Shown here: positions 15,318-22,898 of the stretch, one piece after another
Layout: each line of letters opens with the position of its first letter
Position numbering within the stretch: the stretch's first letter is position 1
Assembly (NCBI GenBank): GCA_024686085.1
Contig: JAIBDT010000035.1
Coordinates: 1-32,920, forward strand
DNA: 32,920 nucleotides
Direction: 5' to 3'
From: Loktanella sp.
Lineage (GTDB): Bacteria; Pseudomonadota; Alphaproteobacteria; Rhodobacterales; Rhodobacteraceae
Position numbers and translations under genes: made by a program
The notes under the pieces: generated by a model
The model's input: the letters and a program-made list of their open reading frames with translations, nothing else
The model's database searches: none
What the model was told of the DNA's origin: nothing

Positions 15318-16622
15318 ATGGCCGATCTGACATCCGACTTTTTAGGGATCAAAAGCCCGAACCCGTTCTGGTTGGCATCTGCGCCACCGACTGACAAAGA
15401 ATACAACGTCCGCCGCGCATTCGAGGCTGGTTGGGGGGGTGTTGTCTGGAAAACGCTGGGCATGGAGGGCCCGCCGGTCGTCAATGTGAATGGTCCTCGA
15501 TATGGCGCGATTTATGGTGCTGATCGACGGTTGATGGGGCTCAATAACATCGAGTTGATCACTGATCGCCCTCTAGAGGTTAACCTCGAAGAGATCACAC
15601 GCGTGAAGGCAGATTATCCAGATCGGGCCATAATAGTGTCACTTATGGTCCCATGCGAGGAACAGGCGTGGAAAGATATCCTGCCGAAAGTTGCCGCGAC
15701 AGGCGCAGACGGGATCGAGCTAAATTTCGGCTGTCCGCATGGCATGTCAGAGCGCGGAATGGGTGCCGCCGTGGGGCAGGTTCCGGAATATATCGAGATG
15801 GTGACGCGTTGGTGTAAGCAGTATTACGACAAGCCTGTCATTGTGAAACTGACGCCGAATATCACTGACGTGCGTAAACCCGCCGCTGCTGCGATGCGCG
15901 GTGGCGCTGATGCAGTGAGCCTGATCAATACGATCAACTCGATCACTTCTGTCAATTTAGACTCTATGTCGCCCGAGCCGTCCATCGACGGCAAGGGATC
16001 GCACGGCGGCTATTGCGGCCCTGCGGTGAAGCCGATTGCCATGTCGATGGTGTCCGAGATTGCACGGAACCCAGACACGCATGGCCTGCCGATTTCGGGC
16101 ATTGGCGGTGTGACAACGTGGCGCGATGCTGCGGAATTCATGGCCCTTGGGTGCGGCAATGTGCAGGTCTGCACGGCTGCGATGACATATGGTTTCAAGA
16201 TCGTGGAGGAAATGATTTCTGGCCTGTCTCAGTGGATGGATGAAAAGGGTTATGAAAACCTTCATGACTTTGTTGGCATGGCCGTTCCAAATGTCACTGA
16301 CTGGAAGTACTTGAATCTGAACTACATCGCGAAAGCGGTTATCTCGCAGGATGATTGTATCAAATGTGGCCGGTGCTATGCCGCCTGCGAGGATACGTCC
16401 CACCAAGCGATTTCCATGTCTGCTGACCGTGTGTTTGAGGTCATTGATGCGGAATGCGTTGCCTGCAATCTTTGCGTGGATGTCTGCCCTGTGCAGGACT
16501 GTATTTCGATGGTGCCAATGAAGGCGGGCGAGGTCGATCCGCGCACTGGTAAAGTCGTGTCGGATGATTACGCCAATTGGACGACGCACCCCAATAATCC
16601 AGGGGCGGTCGCTGCAGAGTAG
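15318..16622 (+). CDS. preA: NAD-dependent dihydropyrimidine dehydrogenase, PreA subunit
   Basis: A 434-residue protein. A dihydroorotate dehydrogenase-like FMN barrel occupies about 1-310, with NFGCPHGMSERGMG at 136-149 and KLTPNITDV. A C-terminal ferredoxin domain has two four-cysteine sets (347, 350, 353, 357 and 380, 383, 386, 390). It reduces uracil and thymine to dihydrouracil and dihydrothymine, the first step of the reductive pathway. The position that aligns with the mammalian active-site cysteine (GMGLAC in the pig enzyme, from memory) is Val152 here; as far as I recall bacterial PreA proteins also differ there. AGGCAAGTG lies before the ATG. The gene ends directly against the rutR stop codon on the other strand. 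Confidence 0.95.
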   Translation: MADLTSDFLGIKSPNPFWLASAPPTDKEYNVRRAFEAGWGGVVWKTLGMEGPPVVNVNGPRYGAIYGADRRLMGLNNIELITDRPLEVNLEEITRVKADYPDRAIIVSLMVPCEEQAWKDILPKVAATGADGIELNFGCPHGMSERGMGAAVGQVPEYIEMVTRWCKQYYDKPVIVKLTPNITDVRKPAAAAMRGGADAVSLINTINSITSVNLDSMSPEPSIDGKGSHGGYCGPAVKPIAMSMVSEIARNPDTHGLPISGIGGVTTWRDAAEFMALGCGNVQVCTAAMTYGFKIVEEMISGLSQWMDEKGYENLHDFVGMAVPNVTDWKYLNLNYIAKAVISQDDCIKCGRCYAACEDTSHQAISMSADRVFEVIDAECVACNLCVDVCPVQDCISMVPMKAGEVDPRTGKVVSDDYANWTTHPNNPGAVAAE

Positions 16623-17222
16623 CTAGGGCGCCAAAGTGCGTCTTAGCATGTGCTCCATAAAAGTCGCAGCTTGCGGATACGGGTCGTCGCATTCGAGAAC
16701 TGCGCGCACCTGCACGTCGAAATCGGCGTAGTGCTGCGTCTGAGCCCAGATCAAAAAGATAAGATGATGTGGGTCTATTTCGGCGATTTTTCCTACTTTC
16801 GCCCAACCTTGAATCACTGCCGCCTTTTCGTCGACCAGTGATTTCAGGTCGGGGAAGGATTCACCTAGGCGCGGCGCGCCTTGCAGGACTTCGTTCGCAA
16901 AAAGTCTGCTCTCACGCGGATAGTCGCGTGAGAGGTCCAATTTGCGGCGCGCGTATGCTAGTATTTCTTGGATCGGATCGCCGTCGGCTTTCATAGTCCG
17001 CAAAGGATCCAGCCAAGTGTGCAACAGCCCTGACAAAAGCTGCTGATGGATCTCTTCTTTGGATGGAAAATAATATAGCAGGTTTGGCTTTGATAGACCC
17101 GCTGCCTCGGCAATCTGATCCAAAGTCGCACCGCGAAACCCGAATTGCGAGAACACGTCTAGCCCAGCGGACAGAATTGCGCTGCGGTTCTTTTTCTGGA
17201 TGCGGGTCGGTGGTTTGCTCAT
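16623..17222 (-). CDS. rutR: TetR-family repressor of pyrimidine catabolism, RutR
   Basis: A 199-residue regulator. The TetR-type helix-turn-helix is at about 12-60, with GFRGATLDQIAEAAGLSKPNLLYYFPSKEEI matching RutR, and a RutR-type ligand domain follows (WLDPLRTM, RESRLFANEVLQGAP, IFLIWAQTQHYADF). In E. coli RutR binds uracil or thymine and then leaves its operator, switching on pyrimidine use. A sequence matching the known RutR operator lies 130 bases upstream, in front of the divergent hydrolase operon, and the neighbouring genes are all pyrimidine catabolic, so the assignment is strong. I chose the ATG at 17222 because the protein then begins just before the DNA-binding domain; the start at 17261 is possible, and neither has a strong ribosome site. 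Confidence 0.94.
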   Translation of the reverse strand: MSKPPTRIQKKNRSAILSAGLDVFSQFGFRGATLDQIAEAAGLSKPNLLYYFPSKEEIHQQLLSGLLHTWLDPLRTMKADGDPIQEILAYARRKLDLSRDYPRESRLFANEVLQGAPRLGESFPDLKSLVDEKAAVIQGWAKVGKIAEIDPHHLIFLIWAQTQHYADFDVQVRAVLECDDPYPQAATFMEHMLRRTLAP

Positions 17223-17319
17223 ATTGAGGTTATCTTTCGCACAAAAATTGCCCGATGCCATGAAAAACCGTTGCCCGCATCATCTTTTTGATCATTTCGA
17301 CAAAATGGGTGCGGAAAAC

Positions 17320-17347
17320 TTGACAGATCACTACCCCCTGATAGCGT
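17320..17347 (+). promoter_or_regulatory. Possible promoter of the pyrimidine hydrolase operon
   Basis: TTGACA at 17320-17325 is a perfect sigma-70 -35 box. TAGCGT at 17342-17347, at 16-base spacing, is a poor -10 box. Transcription from here would start at about 17354, inside the RutR operator, which would explain repression. This is inferred from position and consensus only. Confidence 0.35.
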
Positions 17348-17350
17348 TGC

Positions 17351-17368
17351 TTTGACCAGTTGGTCAAA
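17351..17368. promoter_or_regulatory. RutR operator
   Basis: TTTGACCAGTTGGTCAAA is a perfect inverted repeat apart from the two central bases. Positions 17352-17367 match the RutR consensus TTGACCAnnTGGTCAA known from E. coli at every fixed base. It lies in the divergent gap between rutR and the hydrolase gene, about 70 bases before the hydrolase start codon. This is where a repressor would block the operon of hydrolase, lipoprotein, dihydropyrimidinase and transporter; rutR itself may be autoregulated from the same site. Confidence 0.9.
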
Positions 17369-17372
17369 TCAA

Positions 17373-17416
17373 GACGGGCAGCGGGCGGGTTTCCTCCCTG
17401 TCGCCTGCTGACCGTC
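17373..17416 (+). promoter_or_regulatory. Stem-loop in the 5' leader of the pyrimidine operon
   Basis: GACGG (17373-17377) pairs with CCGTC (17412-17416), and CAGCGGGCG (17379-17387) pairs with CGCCTGCTG (17402-17410) with one G-U pair. One G-A mismatch separates the two helices, and the loop is 14 bases. The structure lies between the RutR operator and the ribosome site (AGGAGAT). There is no U run after it. It could modulate mRNA stability or translation, or be incidental in GC-rich DNA. Confidence 0.4.
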
Positions 17417-17437
17417 CATTCGTAATAGGAGATGTAG

Positions 17438-18688
17438 ATGGCTGCCCCCGGAGAGAACCTTAGGATCAACCCCGACCGACTTTGGGACAGCTTGATGGAG
17501 GTGGCCAAAATCGGCCCCGGAGTTGCCGGCGGCAACAATCGCCAGACACTGACGGACGCAGACAGTGAAGGTCGCCACCTTTTCCAAGACTGGTGCAAGG
17601 CTGCTGGTTGCACGATGGGTCTGGACCAAATGGGCAACATGTTTGCGCGGCGTGAGGGAACCGACCCTGACGCGCTGCCTGTCTATGTCGGATCGCATTT
17701 GGATACGCAGCCGACGGGCGGAAAATATGACGGCGTTCTAGGGGTCCTTGGTGGGCTAGAGATTTTGCGCACAATGAACGACCTCGGGATCAAAACGAAG
17801 CATCCGATTGTTGTCACAAACTGGACGAATGAGGAAGGCACGCGCTATGCGCCTGCAATGCTGGCCTCGGGCGTTTTCGCGGGGATGCACGAGCAGGATT
17901 GGGCTTACGACCGTGTCGATGCCGAAGGCAAAAAGTTTGGCGATGAATTGAAACGGATTGGCTGGCGCGGTGAGGAACCGGTTGGCGACCGTAAGATGCA
18001 TGCGTTCTTTGAATTACATATTGAACAGGGGCCAATTTTGGAAGCAGAGGACAAGCAGATCGGCGTTGTCACCCACGGTCAAGGCCTGTGGTGGCTAGAG
18101 GTCACGTTGAAAGGCAAAGACGCTCATACAGGGTCTACACCGATGAACATGCGTATGAATGCGGGGCTTGGCATGGCGCGCATGACCGAACTTGTTCATA
18201 CGATTGCCATGGATAATCAACCGGGTGCAGTGGGTGCGATTGGGCAATGCAATGTCTACCCAAACAGCCGCAATGTCATCCCTGGCAAATGTGTTTTCAC
18301 CATTGATTTCCGCTCGCCTGATTTGGAAAAACTAACCGCGATGCGCGCAAGGTTTGAGGCCGAGGCGCCCGCGATTGCGGATGCTTTGGGTTTGACGATG
18401 ACGATAGAACCTGTGGGGCATTTCGATCCTGTCACTTTTGATGAGAGCTGCGTGACGGCGGTGCGGAGTGCCGCCGAACGGCTGGGTTATTCCCACATGG
18501 ATTTGATTTCCGGCGCTGGGCATGATGCCTGTTGGATCAATCGCGTCGCCCCGACGGCGATGGTGATGTGCCCTTGTGTTGATGGGTTGAGCCACAACGA
18601 GGCCGAGGAGATCTCCAAGGAATGGGCCGCCGCAGGTGCGGATGTCTTGTTCCATGCTGTGATTGAAACCGCTGGGGTGGTGGCGTGA
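17438..18688 (+). CDS. M20-family Zn amidohydrolase, beta-ureidopropionase / N-carbamoyl amino acid hydrolase
   Basis: A 416-residue metallo-amidohydrolase of the HyuC/AmaB type. GSHLDTQPTGGKYDGVLG at 85-102 gives metal ligands His87 and Asp98; TNWTNEEGTRY at 127-137 gives the catalytic Glu pair 132/133; ELHIEQGP at 192-199 gives His194; and GAGHDA with SHNEAEE closes the site. In the reductive pyrimidine pathway it would hydrolyse N-carbamoyl-beta-alanine to beta-alanine, CO2 and ammonia. AGGAGAT precedes the ATG. It is first in the RutR-controlled operon. N-carbamoyl-L-amino acid hydrolases share the same motifs, but the neighbours (preTA, dihydropyrimidinase, RutR) favour the beta-ureidopropionase role. 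The stop overlaps the next start as GTGA. Confidence 0.92.
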   Translation: MAAPGENLRINPDRLWDSLMEVAKIGPGVAGGNNRQTLTDADSEGRHLFQDWCKAAGCTMGLDQMGNMFARREGTDPDALPVYVGSHLDTQPTGGKYDGVLGVLGGLEILRTMNDLGIKTKHPIVVTNWTNEEGTRYAPAMLASGVFAGMHEQDWAYDRVDAEGKKFGDELKRIGWRGEEPVGDRKMHAFFELHIEQGPILEAEDKQIGVVTHGQGLWWLEVTLKGKDAHTGSTPMNMRMNAGLGMARMTELVHTIAMDNQPGAVGAIGQCNVYPNSRNVIPGKCVFTIDFRSPDLEKLTAMRARFEAEAPAIADALGLTMTIEPVGHFDPVTFDESCVTAVRSAAERLGYSHMDLISGAGHDACWINRVAPTAMVMCPCVDGLSHNEAEEISKEWAAAGADVLFHAVIETAGVVA

Positions 18689-18900
18689 GGATAGCATTTG
18701 TTATGTTGCTATTATCGGCATGCGCCCGCCCGACAGTCGCACCACTCTTGCTGCCGTTGTCAGTTGACGAGGCCTTGCCCAGTGACATTGACCGATCCGA
18801 GGTCAACCGTGACCCTGACGGCTGTTATTTCTACACCTTCGCATCCGAGTTGTTTGTCGTGAAAGACCGTAACGGCAACCCGATCTGTATTCCGACCTAA
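18685..18900 (+). CDS. Small lipoprotein of unknown function inside the pyrimidine operon
   Basis: A 71-residue protein starting with GTG that overlaps the hydrolase stop codon by four bases (GTGA), so translation is coupled. The N-terminus is a short lipoprotein signal ending in the lipobox LLSAC, with the modified Cys near residue 13. The mature part is only about 58 residues, with a Pro/Leu-rich linker, DPDGCYFYTFASELFVVKD and a final Cys-containing NPICIPT; the two mature cysteines could pair. I recognise no family. GGAGAA follows directly as the ribosome site of dihydropyrimidinase. Location between two pathway enzymes and coupling suggest a role tied to substrate uptake or just a conserved passenger. 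Confidence 0.78.
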   Translation: MRIAFVMLLLSACARPTVAPLLLPLSVDEALPSDIDRSEVNRDPDGCYFYTFASELFVVKDRNGNPICIPT

Positions 18901-18912
18901 AGGAGAAAACCT

Positions 18913-20367
18913 ATGTCCACCGTGATCAAGAATGGAACGATTGTAACGGCTGATCTGACCTATAAGGCGGATGTGCTGGTTGAGGGTGGGGTCATTACGC
19001 AGATCGGGCCGAACCTGACCGGTGACGAACAGTTAGATGCCACAGGGTGTTACGTGATGCCGGGTGGGATTGATCCGCATACCCACCTTGAGATGCCATT
19101 TATGGGCACCTATTCGACCGATGATTTTGAAAGCGGCACGCGTGCGGCTTTGTCTGGCGGCACAACGATGGTTGTCGATTTCGCGCTCCCTGCCCCCGGT
19201 CAGGGTCTGCATGATGCATTGCAGATGTGGGACAATAAATCGGGCCGTGCGAATTGCGATTACTCGTTTCATATGGCGGTAACATGGTGGGGCGAGCAGG
19301 TATTCAACGAGATGGAGTCTGTGGTCCGAGATCGCGGAATCAACACGTTCAAACACTTCATGGCCTACAAAGGTGCTTTGATGGTGAATGACGACGAGAT
19401 GTATGCCTCGTTTGGGCGCCTGGCAGAGCTAGGTGCGATTGCGATGGTCCATGCTGAGAACGGCGATGTGGTGGCCGAGCTGTCTGCGAAATTGCTGGCC
19501 GCTGGCAATACTGGCCCAGAGGCACACGCCTATTCCCGCCCTCCACAGGTCGAGGGGGAGGCGACGAACCGTGCAATTATGATCGCCGATATGGCGGGGG
19601 TTCCGCTTTATGTGGTGCACACATCTTGCGAGGATTCCCACGAGGCTATTCGCCGTGCACGGATGCAGGGTAAACGTGTTTGGGGCGAGCCTTTGATCCA
19701 GCATTTGACCTTGGATGAAAGCGAGTATTTCAACAAAGATTGGGATCATGCGGCACGGCGTGTCATGTCGCCGCCTTTTCGTAATAAGCAGCATCAAGAT
19801 AGTCTATGGGCTGGGCTGCAAAGTGGGTCATTGTCTGTTGTTGCCACGGATCACTGTGCGTTCACGACCGATCAGAAACGTTATGGCGTGGGTGATTTTA
19901 CCAAGATTCCGAATGGCACGGGCGGGCTAGAGGATCGGATGCCGATGCTTTGGACCTATGGCGTTGCGACGGGGCGGTTGACGATGAATGAATTTGTCGC
20001 GGTGACCTCGACCAATATCGCCAAGATCTTGAACTGTTACCCAAAGAAAGGCGCGGTTCTTGTCGGCGCTGATGCCGATTTGGTTGTCTGGGATCCGGAG
20101 AAATCCAAGACGATTACGGCCGAGACCCAGCAGTCCGCAATTGACTACAATGTGTTTGAAGGCAAAGAGGTCAAGGGCCTGCCAAGGTTCACTCTGACAC
20201 GCGGGCAGGTCGCGATTTACGACGGTGAAGTTCGCACCCAAGAGGGCCACGGAAAGTTTGTAAAACGAGAACCGAATACAGCGGTGAATAAGGCGTTGTC
20301 GTCATGGAAAGAGTTAACTGCGCCGCGCCCTGTTGAACGGTCTGGTATTCCTGCGAGTGGTGTCTAA
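18913..20367 (+). CDS. hydA: Dihydropyrimidinase
   Basis: A 484-residue amidohydrolase-superfamily enzyme of normal length. It opens dihydrouracil or dihydrothymine to the N-carbamoyl-beta-amino acid. Metal-site features are HTH at 56-58 (GGIDPHTHLEMP), the lysine that becomes carboxylated at 153 (HFMAYKGAL), HAENGD, VVHTSCEDS and ATDHCAF. RMPMLWTYG and a C-terminal GKFVKREP are also typical. AAAGGAGAAAACCT precedes the ATG. Bacterial members are often called D-hydantoinase, but the neighbouring preTA, ureidopropionase and RutR make pyrimidine ring opening the likely role. Its end overlaps the start of the transporter ATPase gene, linking enzyme and transporter expression. Confidence 0.95.
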   Translation: MSTVIKNGTIVTADLTYKADVLVEGGVITQIGPNLTGDEQLDATGCYVMPGGIDPHTHLEMPFMGTYSTDDFESGTRAALSGGTTMVVDFALPAPGQGLHDALQMWDNKSGRANCDYSFHMAVTWWGEQVFNEMESVVRDRGINTFKHFMAYKGALMVNDDEMYASFGRLAELGAIAMVHAENGDVVAELSAKLLAAGNTGPEAHAYSRPPQVEGEATNRAIMIADMAGVPLYVVHTSCEDSHEAIRRARMQGKRVWGEPLIQHLTLDESEYFNKDWDHAARRVMSPPFRNKQHQDSLWAGLQSGSLSVVATDHCAFTTDQKRYGVGDFTKIPNGTGGLEDRMPMLWTYGVATGRLTMNEFVAVTSTNIAKILNCYPKKGAVLVGADADLVVWDPEKSKTITAETQQSAIDYNVFEGKEVKGLPRFTLTRGQVAIYDGEVRTQEGHGKFVKREPNTAVNKALSSWKELTAPRPVERSGIPASGV

Positions 20368-21142
20368 CTTGGTCATTTCAGCCCAAAACCTTGATCTGAC
20401 GTTTCAGACGAACGATGGACCTGTGCATGCACTTAAGGACGTGAGCCTTAAGATCGGCAAGGGGGAGTTTGTATCGTTCATCGGTCCATCTGGCTGCGGA
20501 AAGACGACGTTTTTGCGCTGTATTGCGGGGTTAGAACAGCCCACGGGTGGGCAGATTTCTGTGAACGGCATGACACCTGAAGAGGCACGTAAAGCGCGTG
20601 CTTACGGCTATGTGTTTCAGGCAGCAGGGCTTTACCCTTGGCGCACGATTGGTGGCAATATCAAGCTGCCGTTGGAGATTATGGGGTTCTCAAAGGCCGA
20701 GCAAGCGGCGCGTGTTGCCCGAGTCATGGAGCTGGTTGATCTGTCAGGGTTCGAGAAAAAGTTCCCTTGGCAATTGTCGGGTGGGATGCAGCAGCGGGCG
20801 AGTATCGCCAGGGCGCTGGCGTTTGATGCCGATATCTTGCTGATGGACGAACCGTTTGGTGCGTTGGACGAGATTGTCCGCGACCACTTGAACGAACAGT
20901 TGCTGGCATTGTGGGCACGTACGGGGAAGACAATTGGGTTTGTTACTCACTCGATCCCAGAGGCGGTGTATCTGTCGACCAAGATTGTCGTTATGTCGCC
21001 CAGACCCGGACGCATCACAGATGTGATCGAAAGCACCTTGCCCAAAGAGCGTCCATTGGACATTCGCGAAAGCAAAGAGTTTATCGAGATTGCCCATCGT
21101 GTGCGCGACGGGTTGCGGGCGGGGCATCAAGACGATGTTTAA
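20360..21142 (+). CDS. ABC transporter ATP-binding protein, nitrate/taurine/pyrimidine-precursor type
   Basis: About 260 residues. Walker A is GPSGCGKTT at 42-50, the Q-loop Gln is at 87, the signature LSGGMQQR is at 139-146 and Walker B is ILLMDEP at 159-165, followed by a D-loop and an H-loop in FVTHS. The start codon is uncertain: the frame is open from TTG 20333, but GTG 20360, overlapping the dihydropyrimidinase stop, gives a normal N-terminus (SNLVISAQNLDLTF). GTG 20357 or TTG 20369 are alternatives. It belongs to the subfamily that works with NMT1/THI5-type binding proteins (SsuB/TauB/ThiZ-like). Together with the next three genes it should import the pyrimidine or a precursor such as a hydantoin. 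Confidence 0.9.
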   Translation: MSNLVISAQNLDLTFQTNDGPVHALKDVSLKIGKGEFVSFIGPSGCGKTTFLRCIAGLEQPTGGQISVNGMTPEEARKARAYGYVFQAAGLYPWRTIGGNIKLPLEIMGFSKAEQAARVARVMELVDLSGFEKKFPWQLSGGMQQRASIARALAFDADILLMDEPFGALDEIVRDHLNEQLLALWARTGKTIGFVTHSIPEAVYLSTKIVVMSPRPGRITDVIESTLPKERPLDIRESKEFIEIAHRVRDGLRAGHQDDV

Positions 21143-22004
21143 GCGCTCTGCCCTGCCAGTATTAACCGTTCTCGGTGTGATAATTGCGCTTTGGTATGCG
21201 GCCTGTGTACCTATGAATTCTGCTTGGACAGCGCAACAGTTGGCGCGGTCGGGTGCGACAATGACGGTCACCGAGACTGTTGGTGCGGCTTGGTCACAAG
21301 ATCGCCCCCGATTGCCTGCCCCGCATCAAGTGGCAGTCGAATTGTGGGACACTGTTGTGATGAAAAAGATCACCTCAAAACGGTCGTTGGTTTATCACGG
21401 TTGGATCACGTTGAGTGCGACGTTGCTGGGGTTTGCGATCGGGACCAGTCTGGGCATTCTGCTGGCTGTTGGCATTGTGCATAGCCGCGCGATGGATATG
21501 AGCGTGATGCCTTGGGCGATTGTCAGCCAAACCATCCCGATTATCGCGATTGCGCCGATGATTATCGTGGTGCTGTATTCGATTGGTGTGCAGGGCATGA
21601 TCCCAAAAGCCATTATTAGTGCCTATTTATCGTTCTTCCCCGTTGTCGTCGGCATGGCAAAGGGGTTGCGTAGTCCTGATGCAATGCAACTGGATTTGTT
21701 GCGTACTTATTATGCCAGTGATGCCCAAGGATTCTGGAAATTGCGCCTGCCTGCGTCGATGCCCTATTTGTTTGCCTCGCTGAAGATTGCTGTCGCGGCC
21801 TCTTTGGTTGGTGCGATTGTCGGCGAGCTGCCAACGGGCGCCGTGCGCGGATTGGGTGCGCGGTTATTGGCTGGATCTTACTACGGGCAAACAGTTCAGA
21901 TTTGGTCAGCGCTTTTTGCGGCCGCGATACTGGCGGCCTGTCTGGTCGCGATCATCGGGTTGATCGAAAAAGTAGCCCTGCGCCGTATGGGGATGCGCCA
22001 ATGA
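21135..22004 (+). CDS. ABC transporter permease (binding-protein-dependent), first of two
   Basis: A 289-residue inner-membrane protein. A first hydrophobic helix is at about 6-24, followed by a roughly 70-residue, mostly polar stretch before the five-helix core. The cytoplasmic coupling loop is LRTYYASDAQGFWKLRLPASMPYLFASLK, the EAA motif region of the SsuC/TauC family, with the conserved Gly replaced by Ser. The ATG at 21135 overlaps the ATPase stop by 8 bases; longer starts from 21090 would place ATPase-overlapping nonsense ahead of the first helix. It ends with ATGA overlap on the second permease. The two permeases are similar in type but not duplicates, so the transporter would be a heterodimer. 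Confidence 0.9.
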   Translation: MFKRSALPVLTVLGVIIALWYAACVPMNSAWTAQQLARSGATMTVTETVGAAWSQDRPRLPAPHQVAVELWDTVVMKKITSKRSLVYHGWITLSATLLGFAIGTSLGILLAVGIVHSRAMDMSVMPWAIVSQTIPIIAIAPMIIVVLYSIGVQGMIPKAIISAYLSFFPVVVGMAKGLRSPDAMQLDLLRTYYASDAQGFWKLRLPASMPYLFASLKIAVAASLVGAIVGELPTGAVRGLGARLLAGSYYGQTVQIWSALFAAAILAACLVAIIGLIEKVALRRMGMRQ

Positions 22005-22846
22005 TCTATGTTGTCTTTGCAGTTCTGTTGTGGGTTTCAGGTTGGATGTTGAACGTCAGATTGGCGAATGGCCCTCACGCGCAAAGTCGGTCGATACAGT
22101 TACTCGTGCCTGCCATCTTTGGACTGACGATTCTGCTAATTTGGGAACTTATTGTGCGGGGGTTAAGTGTCCCTTTGGTTATCTTGCCGCCGCCCAGTAT
22201 GATTGCGGGCCGGTTCGCTGGTAGCTTGCCCATCTTGTGGCAAGACTTTGTGCAGACCTTTGTGAAGGGCGCACTTAGCGGTTATGTGATCGGGTGCGCC
22301 GCAGCGTTCATCTTGGCGATTGTTGTGGATCGGTTTGATTTTCTGCGGCGCGGGTTGCTGCCTGTCGGGAACTTTATGGCAGCCTTGCCGATTGTTGGCA
22401 CCGCCCCCATTCTTGTGATGTGGTTCGGATTTGACTGGCAGTCAAAGGCTGCCGTTGTCGTCGTCATGGTGTTTTTTCCAGTGCTGGTAAATACGGTTGC
22501 GGGTTTGCGCGATACCAGTGACATGCAACGTGATTTGATGCGTACTTATGGCGCGAGCTATAGTCAGACATTGATGAAACTGCGCTTGCCCGCCGCGATG
22601 CCGTTTATCTTTAACGGCCTTAAGATTGCGACTACCCTTGCTCTTGTCGGGGCGATTGTTGCAGAGTTTTTTGGATCACCTACCCGCGGTATGGGATTTC
22701 GGATCTCCACAAGCGTAGGCCAATTGGCGCTTGATATGGTGTGGGCCGAAATCGTTGTTGCAGCGCTTGCAGGTAGCTTTTTCTATGGCGCGATTGCGCT
22801 GTTTGAACGCGGTGTCACGTTCTGGCACCCATCCCAGCGAAAATAA
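22001..22846 (+). CDS. ABC transporter permease, second of two
   Basis: A 281-residue inner-membrane protein of the SsuC/TauC/ThiX type. Helices are at about 2-18 and 28-48 and a core of four more. The EAA-type loop is LMRTYGASYSQTLMKLRLPAAMPFIFNGLK. The start codon overlaps the preceding stop as ATGA, so translation is coupled; an in-frame ATG at 21902 lies inside the first permease gene and is not used. It pairs with the preceding permease. A 52-base gap holding a short hairpin (CCTGC 22851-22855 with GCAGG 22861-22865) separates it from the binding-protein gene, perhaps allowing a different mRNA level for the binding protein. Confidence 0.9.
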   Translation: MIYVVFAVLLWVSGWMLNVRLANGPHAQSRSIQLLVPAIFGLTILLIWELIVRGLSVPLVILPPPSMIAGRFAGSLPILWQDFVQTFVKGALSGYVIGCAAAFILAIVVDRFDFLRRGLLPVGNFMAALPIVGTAPILVMWFGFDWQSKAAVVVVMVFFPVLVNTVAGLRDTSDMQRDLMRTYGASYSQTLMKLRLPAAMPFIFNGLKIATTLALVGAIVAEFFGSPTRGMGFRISTSVGQLALDMVWAEIVVAALAGSFFYGAIALFERGVTFWHPSQRK

Positions 22847-22898
22847 CAGACCTGCGATAGGCAGGCATACATTCTCAACTGACTTGGAGGTCAATCAG

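Noticed and set aside
15957..16589. A 210-residue minus-strand open frame opposite preA
   Set aside because: It lies wholly within preA, whose ferredoxin cysteines and barrel motifs are intact; the His/Arg-rich translation is typical of antisense reading.
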